DNA of 64,000 nucleotides from JANJTY01 sp038257155 (GTDB lineage Bacteria; Pseudomonadota; Gammaproteobacteria; Xanthomonadales; Xanthomonadaceae). Location: positions 1 to 64,000 of the forward strand of contig JBBSJP010000001.1 of NCBI GenBank assembly GCA_038257155.1, written 5' to 3'. Below, piece after piece: positions 1 to 8,678 of the stretch; within the stretch, counting starts at the first letter, position 1; every line of letters begins with the position of its first letter. A model generated the notes under the pieces. It ran no database searches. It worked only from the letters and a program-made list of their open reading frames with translations, and was not told where the DNA came from. A program made the translations under genes and the position numbers.

Positions 1-2
1 GC

Positions 3-113
3 CAAGGCCTGGCCTGGCTAAAGGACCCGCATCGCTACCTAACCTGCAACCGACTCACGCTCAGACAAATCATCCTCACCGAGGTGGACCAAATCCGAAA
101 GCTGGCCGCGTGA
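3..113 (+). CDS. C-terminal tail of an unidentified protein (cut by the left edge)
   Basis: An open frame enters from the left edge and stops with TGA at 111-113, giving 36 residues beginning QGLAWLKDPHRYL and ending DQIRKLAA. It has no internal stop and a plausible amphipathic composition, so it may be the end of a real gene such as a transposase, but I do not recognise the family. A REP-like half element (134-151) lies just downstream. Confidence 0.3.
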   Translation, partial: QGLAWLKDPHRYLTCNRLTLRQIILTEVDQIRKLAA

Positions 114-133
114 TCTTTGTGGGGAGACCTCAG

Positions 134-151
134 GCCAAGGCGCACCCTACG
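134..151. repeat. Half copy of the GTAGGGTGCGCCTTGGC palindromic repeat
   Basis: The sequence GCCAAGGCGCACCCTACG matches one arm of the perfect inverted repeat at 28190-28244. Only one arm is seen here. It lies between the left-edge ORF tail and the DUF6916 gene. Confidence 0.5.
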
Positions 152-212
152 AGGCTATGGCAAGACCACAGACCGCGGTCGCGCACGCAGGTGCGCTCCA
201 CAACGCTGCGAA

Positions 213-512
213 TCAGTTGAACACGATCTCGTAGCGCAAGCCGTGCGCATCGCGGCCGATCGGCGTCATGAAAAGCTGTAGTGCACCGTGCTGCGGATGC
301 AGGAATTCGATGATGCCCTGCGACAGATGGGTCTGGCCCGAGCCGCGCAGATACAGCGAGTAGCCCGGCAGTTCGCGTCCGGTCGGATAGGGACTGCGCC
401 AGACCTGCTCGAGCTGCAGTTCGACCGCGGCCGAATCGGCGCGGCAGGTGAGGGCCTGTCCGACCAGGGCGTCGAAGTCTTCGGCGGGAATCTCGTTGAG
501 CGCAATGGTCAT
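213..512 (-). CDS. DUF6916 family protein
   Basis: This 99-residue protein has the layout I associate with DUF6916: an N-terminal segment containing DFDALVGQAL, a central QLEQVWRSPYP block, and a C-terminal LFMTPIGRDAHG...YEIVFN. It has no signal peptide or membrane segment. The domain family has no established function; members are small soluble proteins, some reported near phage-tail-like genes, but nothing of that kind is visible here. It lies 88 bp downstream of rho on the same strand and could be a distal transcript or have its own promoter. The family call is by recall of the pattern, so moderately sure. Confidence 0.6.
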   Translation of the reverse strand: MTIALNEIPAEDFDALVGQALTCRADSAAVELQLEQVWRSPYPTGRELPGYSLYLRGSGQTHLSQGIIEFLHPQHGALQLFMTPIGRDAHGLRYEIVFN

Positions 513-600
513 CGTTTCACCGGTTCAATCAGATGTCCGCTGCGGCATGCACCGCTAATCACGCCGCGCCGAGTGAATCGACGCGGCGCTGATACCGGCC

Positions 601-2472
601 TCAGGGCCGCTTCATGAAGTTGAAGAACTCGTCGTTGGTCTTGGTGTTCTTCATCTTGTCGAGCAGGAACTCGATCGCGGCCAGCTCGTCCATCGGATGC
701 AGCAGCTTGCGCAGGATCCAGATCTTCTGCAGGAAGTCGGCCTCGATCAGCAGTTCTTCGCGGCGCGTGCCGGAGCGGTTGATGTTGAAGGCCGGGTAGA
801 CGCGCTTCTCGGCGATGCGGCGATCCAGGTGCACTTCGGAATTGCCGGTGCCCTTGAACTCCTCGTAGATCACCTCGTCCATCTTGCTGCCGGTTTCCAC
901 CAGCGCGGTGGCGATGATGGTCAGCGAGCCGCCCTCTTCAACGTTGCGCGCCGCGCCGAAGAAGCGCTTCGGGCGGTGCAGGGCATTGGCGTCAACACCG
1001 CCGGTCAGCACCTTGCCCGAGCTCGGCACCACCATGTTGTAGGCACGTGCCAGGCGGGTGATGGAGTCGAGCAGGATGACCACATCCTTCTTGTGCTCGA
1101 CCAGGCGCTTGGCGCGCTCGATCACCATCTCGGCAACCTGCACGTGGCGCGCCGCCGGTTCGTCGAAGGTCGAGCTGACCACTTCGCCGCGCACCGTGCG
1201 CTGCATTTCGGTGACTTCTTCCGGACGCTCATCGATCAGCAGCACGATCAGATGGGTGTCGGGATGATTGGTCGTGATGGCGGTGGCGACCTGCTGCATC
1301 AGCATGGTCTTGCCGGCCTTGGGCGGCGACACGATCAGCGAACGCTGGCCCTTGCCCTGCGGCGCCATCAAATCAAGGATACGGCCGGTGATGTCCTCGG
1401 TGCTGCCGTTGCCACGCTCCAGGGTGAAGCGCTTGCGCGGGAACAGCGGGGTGAGGTTCTCGAACAGCACCTTGTTCTTCGACGCTTCCGGCGGCTCGCC
1501 GTTGATCGTCATCACCACCGACAGCGCGAAGTAACGCTCGCCGTCCTTGGGATTGCGGATGCGACCATCGAGATGGTCGCCGGTGCGCAGGTTGAAGCGG
1601 CGGATCTGGCTGGGGCTGATGTAGACGTCGTCCGGACCGGCCAGGTAGCTCATGTCGGCCGAGCGCAGGAATCCGAAGCCATCCGGCAGGATTTCCAGCA
1701 CGCCATCGGCCGGCACGCCGTCGCCATGGCGGGTGAGCACTTTCAGCAGGGCGAAGATGACTTCCTGCTTGCGCATGCGCGCAACACCCTCATGGATGTT
1801 GAGCACTTCGGCCAATTCGAGCAGCTTGTGCGCCGGCATGCGCTTGAGATCGCCCAACGAGGGCATCTGGAAGCCTTCCGGCACACGCGGCATGGGGCGC
1901 TGCGGCTGCGGCTCGAAATTCTCGCCCTGCTCCTCGCCACCGCTACCACCGCCGCCACCACCGCCGTCACGCAGACCGCGTTCGGCGCGTTCGCGCTGAC
2001 GGCGTTCGCGGAAACGCTCGCGCCGGCTGCGGCGGCTTTCGCGGCCTTCGCGTGCCTCGCGTGCTTCGGCGGTTTCGCCTTCCGGACCGACGCTGGGGCC
2101 GTTGCCGGATTCGTTGCCGCCGGAATCGCCGGACGCGGCATTCGATGGTTCCGCCTGTGTCGCGGGCTGCGTCGCAGATGGCTGATTCTCGTGGCGGCGC
2201 GGTGCTGCGGATTGGGGCGTTTGCCCCGGCGCGGACTCGACACTTGCCTCGGCCACGGGCCTGGCTGCGGCGGGGCTCGCTGCTTCAACTGGCGCGGAAA
2301 CCGCAGCCGGCGCAGGTTCTGCGGCCGTACTCGGCGCAGCTTTGGCTGGCGTCACGTCGCTGGCAGGCGCGCTGGATTCGCTGGCCGGCTCGGCCTTGGG
2401 GGCACGCGGCGCACGGCGCGCACGCGGCGCCTTTTCGACGATTTCGCCGTTATCGGTTTCTTTATCAGACAC
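601..2472 (-). CDS. rho: Transcription termination factor Rho with long disordered N-terminal extension
   Basis: Rho is the hexameric RNA-dependent ATPase that terminates transcription. I chose the GTG at 2472 because GAGGA sits 8 nt upstream; this gives 623 residues against 419 in E. coli. Residues 1-203 are an extension rich in Ala, Pro and Glu, then an Arg/Glu tract (about 137-166) and a seven-Gly run. The core begins near GDLKRMPAHKLLELAEVLN (Rho N-terminal domain), followed by the cold-shock-like RNA-binding domain, the P-loop (SPPKAGKTML), the VLLIDERPEEV segment, the Q-loop region (LTGGVDANAL) and the R-loop (EFKGTGNSE). The gene follows trxA on the same strand, the order also found in E. 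coli. The 207-bp gap upstream has room for the autoregulatory leader known for rho elsewhere. Confidence 0.96.
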   Translation of the reverse strand: MSDKETDNGEIVEKAPRARRAPRAPKAEPASESSAPASDVTPAKAAPSTAAEPAPAAVSAPVEAASPAAARPVAEASVESAPGQTPQSAAPRRHENQPSATQPATQAEPSNAASGDSGGNESGNGPSVGPEGETAEAREAREGRESRRSRRERFRERRQRERAERGLRDGGGGGGGSGGEEQGENFEPQPQRPMPRVPEGFQMPSLGDLKRMPAHKLLELAEVLNIHEGVARMRKQEVIFALLKVLTRHGDGVPADGVLEILPDGFGFLRSADMSYLAGPDDVYISPSQIRRFNLRTGDHLDGRIRNPKDGERYFALSVVMTINGEPPEASKNKVLFENLTPLFPRKRFTLERGNGSTEDITGRILDLMAPQGKGQRSLIVSPPKAGKTMLMQQVATAITTNHPDTHLIVLLIDERPEEVTEMQRTVRGEVVSSTFDEPAARHVQVAEMVIERAKRLVEHKKDVVILLDSITRLARAYNMVVPSSGKVLTGGVDANALHRPKRFFGAARNVEEGGSLTIIATALVETGSKMDEVIYEEFKGTGNSEVHLDRRIAEKRVYPAFNINRSGTRREELLIEADFLQKIWILRKLLHPMDELAAIEFLLDKMKNTKTNDEFFNFMKRP

Positions 2473-2642
2473 TTTAAGAATTCCTCGCGAAGGGCGAGTG
2501 CGGTTTAGAACCGGAGGGGATGGGTACAGAACATCGGGGTGCGAAACCCCGGAATTGCGAGTCACGTTACACCGCGCCGCGCGCGCCGTAAAGGGCTGCG
2601 CTGCGTCGGCATTCAGGCAGGTGCCCCGCCTGCTTTACTGGT

Positions 2643-2664
2643 GACCGGCGCCTGGGCGCCGGTC
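2643..2664 (-). terminator. Strong hairpin directly downstream of trxA
   Basis: GACCGGCGCC (2643-2652) and GGCGCCGGTC (2655-2664) are perfect complements separated by 2 nt, so a 9-10 bp GC-rich hairpin forms 15 nt after the trxA stop on the minus strand. No T-run follows, so it is at best a weak intrinsic terminator or a 3'-end-stabilising structure between trxA and rho. Confidence 0.5.
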
Positions 2665-2679
2665 GCGTCAGACAGGCTG

Positions 2680-3006
2680 CTAGATCGCGCGATCGATCAG
2701 TTGGGTCAGCTGCGCCTTGCTCACCGCACCAACCTGGGTGGCCTGCACCTTGCCGTCCTTGAACAGCATCAGGGTGGGGATGCCGCGCACCGCATACGTT
2801 CGCGGGGTCTGCTGGTTCTGGTCGATATTGATCTTGGCGACCTTGAGGCGACCCTCATAGGTCTGTGCGATTTCGTCGACCATCGGCGAGATCATCTTGC
2901 AGGGGCCGCACCATTCGGCCCAGAAGTCCACGAGAACGGGTTCGGCGGAATTGAGCACCTGGCTATCGAACTCGGCGTCACTGACATGGATGACTTTGTC
3001 GCTCAC
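2680..3006 (-). CDS. trxA: Thioredoxin 1
   Basis: A 108-residue thioredoxin, the usual length. It reduces disulfides in cytoplasmic proteins using electrons from thioredoxin reductase. The active site is intact in DFWAEWCGPCKM (CGPC), with the cis-Pro loop at RGIPTLMLFKDG. The start is GTG at 3006, preceded by AGGAG with 6 nt spacing. It sits upstream of rho and divergent from rhlB, the arrangement also seen in E. coli, which supports both the identity and the gammaproteobacterial placement. Confidence 0.97.
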   Translation of the reverse strand: MSDKVIHVSDAEFDSQVLNSAEPVLVDFWAEWCGPCKMISPMVDEIAQTYEGRLKVAKINIDQNQQTPRTYAVRGIPTLMLFKDGKVQATQVGAVSKAQLTQLIDRAI

Positions 3007-3170
3007 GGCAAACTCCTGGAAAAGTGGGTAGCGGCAAGCTGGGCCGCTGGTTCAGCTACACTTGGGGCCGACCGGATGCCAGAACAAGCCGCCGGGCCGG
3101 GGAAGTCCCGAGTGTGGCCGCAGCCGGGCGGCCAAGCAAGCGCGTCCGTTCGACGCCGATGACCGAGTAA

Positions 3171-4532
3171 ATGACCGACAAACCGCTTACCGATATTGCC
3201 TTCTCCAACTTTGATCTGCACCCCGATCTGCTGCACGGGCTGGAACAGGCTGGCTTCTCCCGCTGCACACCGATCCAGGCGCTGACCCTGCCGCACGCCC
3301 TGCAGGGCCGCGATGTGGCCGGCCAGGCGCAGACCGGCACCGGCAAGACCCTGGCCTTCCTGGTCGCGGTGATCAACCGCCTGATGCGCCAGCCGGCGCT
3401 GGCCAATCGCGCTGAATCCGATCCGCGCGCCCTGATCCTGGCGCCGACCCGCGAGTTGGCCATCCAGATCGAAAAGGACGCCGCCAAGTTTGCCGGCGCT
3501 TTGGGACTGCGCTTTGCGCTGATCTACGGCGGGGTCGATTACGACAAGCAGCGCGAGCAACTGCGCTCGGGTGTGGACGTGATTGTCGCTACGCCCGGAC
3601 GCCTGATCGACTATTACAAGCAAAAGGTCTTCGCCTTGCACGCCTGCGAAATGGTGGTGCTGGACGAGGCCGATCGCATGTTCGACCTGGGCTTCATCAA
3701 GGACATCCGCTTCCTGCTGCGTCGTATGCCCTCCTGCGAGGAACGCCAGAGCCTGCTGTTCTCTGCCACGCTCAGCCACCGCGTGCTGGAGCTGGCCTAC
3801 GAGCACATGAACGAGCCGATCAAGCTCACCGTGGAAACCGAATCGGTAACCACGGCGCGGGTGCGCCAGACCGTCTACTACCCGTCCACGGAAGAGAAGA
3901 TCCCGCTGCTGCTGAACCTGCTGGCCGGCATCGATGCCAGCCGCAGCATCATTTTCGTCAACACCAAGGCCGCCGCCGAGCGCGTCACCAACCGCCTGGC
4001 GCGCTATGGCCATCGCGTCGCGACGCTGTCTGGTGATGTGCCGCAGAAGAAGCGCCAGAGCCTGCTGGCCAAGTTCCAGCGTGGCGATCTGGCCCTGCTG
4101 GTGGCAACCGACGTGGCGGCGCGTGGCCTGCACATTCCCGATGTCAGCCACGTCTTCAACTACGACCTGCCGCAGGACGCCGAAGACTACGTGCACCGCA
4201 TCGGCCGCACTGCGCGACTGGGTGCCGAGGGCGACGCGATCAGCTTCGCCTGCGACAAGTACGCCATGACCCTGCCGGAAATCGAAGCCTTCATCGAGCA
4301 GAGCATCCCGGTGGCGCAGATGACCCCCGAGCTGCTGATCATGCCGAAGGCACCGCCGCGCAGCGAGGCCGAGATCGCTTCTGGCCAGAACGAACCGGAC
4401 GACGACGACGGCTCGGTGGCATCCGGCCCACCGCCAGCTGCCGGTCGGCGTCCTGGCGGTGGTCGACCGGGTGGCCGACCGGGCGGTGGCCGTCCCGGTG
4501 GCGGACGCAGCCGCAGTTCCAGCCCGCGCTGA
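3171..4532 (+). CDS. rhlB: ATP-dependent DEAD-box RNA helicase RhlB
   Basis: A 453-residue DEAD-box helicase; RhlB unwinds RNA for the degradosome. Visible motifs in order: F upstream of the Q motif (FSNFDL, CTPIQ), motif I (AQTGTGKT), PTRELAIQ, DEAD, SAT, and the C-terminal ARGLHIPDV and HRIGRTARLG. Family assignment to RhlB is supported by the divergent trxA-rho neighbours. After residue about 400 there is a low-complexity tail, an acidic DDDD patch followed by repeated GRPGG units, that would be disordered, basic and RNA-binding. The gene starts at ATG 3171 with only a weak ribosome-binding site; the 164-bp divergent gap to trxA must hold both promoters. Confidence 0.93.
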   Translation: MTDKPLTDIAFSNFDLHPDLLHGLEQAGFSRCTPIQALTLPHALQGRDVAGQAQTGTGKTLAFLVAVINRLMRQPALANRAESDPRALILAPTRELAIQIEKDAAKFAGALGLRFALIYGGVDYDKQREQLRSGVDVIVATPGRLIDYYKQKVFALHACEMVVLDEADRMFDLGFIKDIRFLLRRMPSCEERQSLLFSATLSHRVLELAYEHMNEPIKLTVETESVTTARVRQTVYYPSTEEKIPLLLNLLAGIDASRSIIFVNTKAAAERVTNRLARYGHRVATLSGDVPQKKRQSLLAKFQRGDLALLVATDVAARGLHIPDVSHVFNYDLPQDAEDYVHRIGRTARLGAEGDAISFACDKYAMTLPEIEAFIEQSIPVAQMTPELLIMPKAPPRSEAEIASGQNEPDDDDGSVASGPPPAAGRRPGGGRPGGRPGGGRPGGGRSRSSSPR

Positions 4533-4542
4533 ACGATTGGCG

Positions 4543-5451
4543 ATGACGGCGGCGATCCGTTTCGATGCCTTGGCGCGCTGGGCGCCGCAGTTCGGCCGGC
4601 TTTGCCTGGCATTGGCGATTGCCGCCTGCGCCTTTGCCGTCGTCAGGCTGGTCCTGCTGTTGATCGCCGGTCCTACCCTGCCGGTGCCCGACACCGCACC
4701 AGCACAGCCATTCGAAGCGACACGCTCACCGCTGGTGGCGGATTCGATCGCCAACTGGCACCTGTTCGGGCGCAGCGAAAGCCTGCCCGACACCGTGACC
4801 AGCGCGCCGGAAACCGAACTGCGCCTGTTTCTGCGCGGCACCCTGAACGAAAGCGTGCCGGAGCAGGGCATCGCGATCATCAGCGACGCTGAAGGCAACG
4901 AGCGGGCCTACCGGGTTGGCGAGATGCTGCCGGGCGAGGCAAAGCTCGTTGCAGTGCATGCGGCCCGCGTGCTGATTGATCGCGGAGGACGTCGCGAAGG
5001 TCTCAGCTTGCGTAGCGATGTGGATCCGTCGGCGAGACCGGTGAGCGGCGGCGATGGGCTGGCCGGCGCTCGCCGCAGCGCGCCGCTGCCGGGTGCCACG
5101 GGCGAGCCGCAACCGTTCGCCATCGGCCCACTCAGCCTGGGCGTGCCCAATCTCGACCAGTTTCGCGAAGCCAGCGTACCGAATGTGGCCGAACTCGCCC
5201 GCCAGGTCGGTGTGCTGCCGGTACTGGAGAACCAGCGCATGATCGGCGTGCGGCTTACCGTGGGCCGTGATTCGGACCTGCTGGAGCGCTACGGCCTGCG
5301 CACCAGCGACATCATCACCCAGGTCAACGGCATTCCACTCGACGGACCGCAGCGCCAGCAGGAACTGCTGGAATCGTTGCGCGGCGGCCGTTCGGTCACC
5401 ATCACCGTGCGCCGCGATGGCGGCACCCAGGACATCCGCCTTTCGCCATGA
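4543..5451 (+). CDS. gspC: Type II secretion system inner-membrane protein GspC
   Basis: GspC links the inner-membrane platform of the T2SS to the secretin. The start at ATG 4543 (10 nt after the rhlB stop) gives 302 residues. A single hydrophobic helix lies at about 18-42, followed by the periplasmic homology region containing WHLFGRSE and LRLFLRGTLN, and a C-terminal PDZ-like domain (GRDSDLLERYGLRTSDIITQ, then VNGIPL). It overlaps gspD by ATGA, so the two are translationally coupled. Its promoter is unclear; co-transcription with rhlB is possible. Confidence 0.92.
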   Translation: MTAAIRFDALARWAPQFGRLCLALAIAACAFAVVRLVLLLIAGPTLPVPDTAPAQPFEATRSPLVADSIANWHLFGRSESLPDTVTSAPETELRLFLRGTLNESVPEQGIAIISDAEGNERAYRVGEMLPGEAKLVAVHAARVLIDRGGRREGLSLRSDVDPSARPVSGGDGLAGARRSAPLPGATGEPQPFAIGPLSLGVPNLDQFREASVPNVAELARQVGVLPVLENQRMIGVRLTVGRDSDLLERYGLRTSDIITQVNGIPLDGPQRQQELLESLRGGRSVTITVRRDGGTQDIRLSP

Positions 5452-7499
5452 GATTTCCCATGCCTCGTTCCGCCTGTCTGCTGCTGCTGGCCTCTTTCAG
5501 CGTTTCGGCGCAGGACGTACCGCGCGTATTTCCGGCCGCACCCGGCGCAGTCGACCGCATCGGACAGACCGATGCCGCCGCGACGGAGTCTGCCGCGACG
5601 GTCGTTCGGAATGGCGAGCGCCACACCCTGAATCTCAAGGCCGCCGATATCAATGTGCTGATCTCGACCGTGGCCGAGATCACCGGCCGCAGCTTCATCG
5701 TCGATCCGCGCGTTGAAGGCCGCGTCACGGTGATTTCCGAGCGGCCGATGGACGCCGACGAGATCTATCGCACCTTTGAAGCGGTGCTGCGCACGCATGG
5801 CTTTGCCGTGATGCGTTCGGGTGGTATCGATCGCATCGTGCCGGACGCCATCGCCGCGCGCGAAGCGCCCTATGATGCCGCCACCTCGGACAGCCTGGTT
5901 ACCCGCGTCATCCCGGTGAAGCATGTCTCAGCACTGGAACTGGTCACCCTGCTGCGTCCGCTGCTGGCACCCGAAGCCCAGCTCACCGCGCACGCCGACA
6001 GCAACAGCCTGCTGATCTCCGACCGCGCCGCCAATGCCGAGCGCATCGGCCGCATCGTGGCGCGCATCGATACCGCCGCGGATGCCGAAGTCGAAGTGAT
6101 CGCGCTGCGCCACGCCAATGCCAGCGAAGTGGCTCGCACCCTCGGCATGCTGGCCGCGCCGCCAGCGCCGGGCATGCAGGCGTCCAGTACGCGCCTGGTG
6201 GCCGACACCCGCACCAACTCGGTGCTGCTCTCGGGCTCGCGCGCCGATCGCCTGCGCCTGCGCACCCTGGCCGCGCACCTCGACACGCCACTGGCCGGCG
6301 GCGACAACACCCGCGTGGTGTATCTCAACTATGCCAGCGCCGAAGACCTGGTTCCGATCCTGCAGGGCGTCGCCGCCACCCTGACCGGCGTCGAAGCCGG
6401 CCAGCCCGGCGCCCAGGCCAGCATTCTTGCCCACGGTGACACCAATGCTTTGGTGGTGTCCGCCGCACCGGCCGTCTACCGCGAACTGCAGGGCGTCATC
6501 CGCCAACTCGATATCCGCCGCGCCCAGGTACTGGTCGAGGCGATCATCGCGGAAGTCAGCGACGACCTTGCCGACGAGCTTGGCGTGCAGTGGCAGAGCA
6601 CCAATTACGACGGCACCGGCAGTGGTTACCTCGGCGGCACCAACTTTCCCGGCGCCAATGGCAGCGGCGGCATTGTCGGCGCGCTCACCAATCCGCTCGG
6701 TGCGGTAGGTGGCTCGGGCCTCAACCTCGGCTACATCGGCGGGCGCGTCACCATTCCGGGCCCGAATGGCGAGGACATCACCGTGTTCCAGGTTGGCGCC
6801 CTGGTCAAGGCGCTGCGCGGCGACGGTCGCGCCAATGTGCTGTCGCAGCCTTCCATCGTCACGCTCGACCACCACGAGGCCGAGATCACCGTTGCTCAGG
6901 AAGTGCCCTTCCTGACTGGCAGCTATGCCAACACGTCCACCGACGGCGGCAGGAACCAGCCGACCAACCCGTTCCAGACCGTCGAGCGCAAGGACGTTGG
7001 CCTGATACTCACCGTTACCCCGCACGTCAACGAAGGCGACAGCGTGCGCCTCGACATTCGCCAGGAGGTCTCGGCCATTGCCGCCAGTTCGGCCGGCGCA
7101 GTCGACCTGATCACCAACAAGCGCGAGCTGCGCACCAGCGTGCTGGTCGCCGACGGCGGCCTGCTGGTGCTGGGCGGCCTCTCCTCGGACGAAGTGCGCC
7201 AGAACACCCAGGGCGTGCCCGGCATCAGCCGCGTGCCCCTGCTCGGCAACCTGTTCAAATCGCGCAACTCCAGCAAGGCACGCCGTCAGCTGATGGTCTT
7301 CCTGCGCCCCACCATCCTGCGCGACGCCGCAGTCGAATCGGCGGTTTCAGGCGAGCGCTACAACATGCTGCGCGCCGAACAGCAGCGCCTGCGCGACAAC
7401 CAGGAAATGCGCTACCGCGGCGACCAGCAGCCTTTGCTGCCGGCCCTGCCGGCCGACGACCTGATGCAGCGGCCGCCGCCGGTGCAGCAGGACGACTAG
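5448..7499 (+). CDS. gspD: Type II secretion system secretin GspD
   Basis: GspD forms the outer-membrane channel of the T2SS. The 683-residue product has a signal peptide (MRFPMPRSACLLLLASFSVS), the N0 domain (LNLKAADINVLISTVAEITG), N1-N3 repeats (for example VIPVKHVSALELVTLLRPLL and VVYLNYASAEDLVPILQGVA), and the secretin domain with VEAIIAEVSDDLADELGVQW, VPFLTGSY and GLILTVTPHV. A Gly/Asn-rich loop is present between QWQSTNYD and the ITVFQVGAL segment. No C-terminal pilotin-binding S-domain is obvious, only a short Pro/Gln tail. An alternative start is ATG 5460. The next T2SS gene, gspE, is separated by about 1.2 kb of unrelated sequence. Confidence 0.95.
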   Translation: MRFPMPRSACLLLLASFSVSAQDVPRVFPAAPGAVDRIGQTDAAATESAATVVRNGERHTLNLKAADINVLISTVAEITGRSFIVDPRVEGRVTVISERPMDADEIYRTFEAVLRTHGFAVMRSGGIDRIVPDAIAAREAPYDAATSDSLVTRVIPVKHVSALELVTLLRPLLAPEAQLTAHADSNSLLISDRAANAERIGRIVARIDTAADAEVEVIALRHANASEVARTLGMLAAPPAPGMQASSTRLVADTRTNSVLLSGSRADRLRLRTLAAHLDTPLAGGDNTRVVYLNYASAEDLVPILQGVAATLTGVEAGQPGAQASILAHGDTNALVVSAAPAVYRELQGVIRQLDIRRAQVLVEAIIAEVSDDLADELGVQWQSTNYDGTGSGYLGGTNFPGANGSGGIVGALTNPLGAVGGSGLNLGYIGGRVTIPGPNGEDITVFQVGALVKALRGDGRANVLSQPSIVTLDHHEAEITVAQEVPFLTGSYANTSTDGGRNQPTNPFQTVERKDVGLILTVTPHVNEGDSVRLDIRQEVSAIAASSAGAVDLITNKRELRTSVLVADGGLLVLGGLSSDEVRQNTQGVPGISRVPLLGNLFKSRNSSKARRQLMVFLRPTILRDAAVESAVSGERYNMLRAEQQRLRDNQEMRYRGDQQPLLPALPADDLMQRPPPVQQDD

Positions 7500-7876
7500 G
7501 AGCGAGGAGTGCAACGTGCATTTTTGGCATGTGCAAGTTCCTTTCTAGGTCTCGGCTTCGCGCAGTCAGTTTTCGTTGCCTTTCTGGGCCATCCCACCAA
7601 TACCGTTCGTGGTGAGGCGCATAGGTCGAGGCGGCCGCGAGGCCGAAGGCGTGCAGCGCCTCGTAGCCGCCTTGGCGGCCGAACGAGACCGTAGCGATCG
7701 AACCACCAGCTGAGGCGTGAGTCAGCCGTCGCCGGACGCCCGTGCAAGTGGCCGAGTTCCTCTCAAGCTCGGAGGTCCGCGCTGCGCATGCCGGTGAACT
7801 GCGAGCGCCAATGCCCACCAGACCGCAAAGCCAACCCGACTTGACGCGTCAACACTTGGCGCCCACGCTAATCGTC
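7500..7876. other. Intergenic region with nested short inverted repeats
   Basis: No gene is supported here. It contains the complementary pair GGTCTCG / CGAGACC (about 7548-7690) enclosing GC-rich sequence with GTTCGTGGTGAGGCGC, a motif that recurs near 46972 and 61879. This looks like a degraded member of the dispersed palindrome family. Its right part holds the palindrome at 7841-7852. Confidence 0.4.
7841..7852. promoter_or_regulatory. Perfect 12-bp palindrome, possible operator
   Basis: TTGACGCGTCAA is a perfect palindrome that also contains a TTGACG -35-like hexamer. It lies 24 bp before the ATG of the small ORF at 7877, where an autoregulatory operator would be expected. Function is inferred from position only. 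Confidence 0.3.
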
Positions 7877-8053
7877 ATGAACACGACGCTTCCGGCCAGA
7901 CGCCCCAGCGCCAGCGCACCGTTCCTGCCTGCGGGCGGGCCGAGCACGGCGCTGCAGCGCGTGTTGCGCGCGCTCGCGCTTGGCCAGCGGGGCCAGATGC
8001 TGCGCAAGATCGGCGAACATGCTCGATCCGGTCGCGACACTCGACCTCGCTGA
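7877..8053 (+). CDS. Small basic protein overlapping the nucleotidyltransferase gene
   Basis: A 58-residue ORF beginning MNTTLPARRPSA and containing ALQRVLRALALGQRGQMLRKIGEHA, a predicted amphipathic helical stretch, ending in a basic tail. It overlaps the start of the nucleotidyltransferase by 35 nt in another frame, a layout common in translationally coupled two-gene modules. No ribosome-binding site is obvious. I do not recognise a family. It could be the partner of the nucleotidyltransferase or a non-coding frame. Confidence 0.4.
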   Translation: MNTTLPARRPSASAPFLPAGGPSTALQRVLRALALGQRGQMLRKIGEHARSGRDTRPR

Positions 8054-8618
8054 GCAGGTCACAGCAGCCGCGAAGCGACTTGGCTTCGATGCGGCATTGA
8101 TCGACGCAGCGGCGCTGGCGGTGCATCGCTATACACGCGGCACGGAAGATATCGATCTTGCCGTTTCGGTAATCCCTTCGACCCAGCTCAGCGCACTCGC
8201 ACAGGTGCTTGCGGGAGCGGGCCTGCACACGCGATTGCGTCTGCCGGATGATGAGGATCCCCTTGGCGGGGTGCTGAGCGTGTGGGCCTGGGACGATGAG
8301 GCTGGCGAGCCGGCTGGCATCGTCGAAGTCGTCAATTTCTTCAATCCTGGGCGGACCGGCCGCAATCCCGCGAGGGATGCGATTACCCGGGCAGCAACTC
8401 TCGAAGGCGGTCGCTTGCGCTGCGTCACCTTGGAAGACTTGGTCGCGCTGAAACTTTACGCTGGCGGCCTCACCGACCTGGCGGATGTGGCGCAGTTGTT
8501 GGTTCACAACCCCGAGGCAGACCTCGACGCGGTACGCGCCGTGGCCGCACCGTACGACGAAGGCCGACACCTCGAAGCACTGATCGCCGAGGCCGCAAGG
8601 ATTCGCATCGGGCGGTGA
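8019..8618 (+). CDS. Nucleotidyltransferase-like protein (MNT/AbiEii-like fold)
   Basis: A 199-residue protein from ATG 8019. The segment AALAVHRYTRGTEDIDLAV matches the A(L)xxHGxxRxTxDID signature of minimal nucleotidyltransferase-like proteins of the DUF6036/AbiEii type, with the two metal-binding acidic residues in DID. The usual Gly-Gly or Gly-Ser of the nucleotide-binding turn is replaced by DAA, so activity is uncertain. The C-terminal half (TLEDLVALKLYAGG, DLADVAQLL) matches the helix after the fold in this family. It is inserted between gspD and gspE with a small upstream ORF, suggesting a toxin-antitoxin-like cassette, which is inference. Confidence 0.6.
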   Translation: MLDPVATLDLAEQVTAAAKRLGFDAALIDAAALAVHRYTRGTEDIDLAVSVIPSTQLSALAQVLAGAGLHTRLRLPDDEDPLGGVLSVWAWDDEAGEPAGIVEVVNFFNPGRTGRNPARDAITRAATLEGGRLRCVTLEDLVALKLYAGGLTDLADVAQLLVHNPEADLDAVRAVAAPYDEGRHLEALIAEAARIRIGR

Positions 8619-8678
8619 ACAGCAATCCCTTGCTGTATTGTCTTGCAGCCCAGGCAATGCCTATCGCCCTGTAAACGC

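Noticed and set aside
697..2508. 603-codon plus-strand open frame antisense to rho
   Set aside because: It is the mirror of the rho coding frame in GC-rich DNA; the composition is low-complexity and no domain is recognisable, whereas rho is unambiguous.
5928..7025. 365-codon minus-strand open frame within gspD
   Set aside because: Shadow of gspD; no family resemblance.
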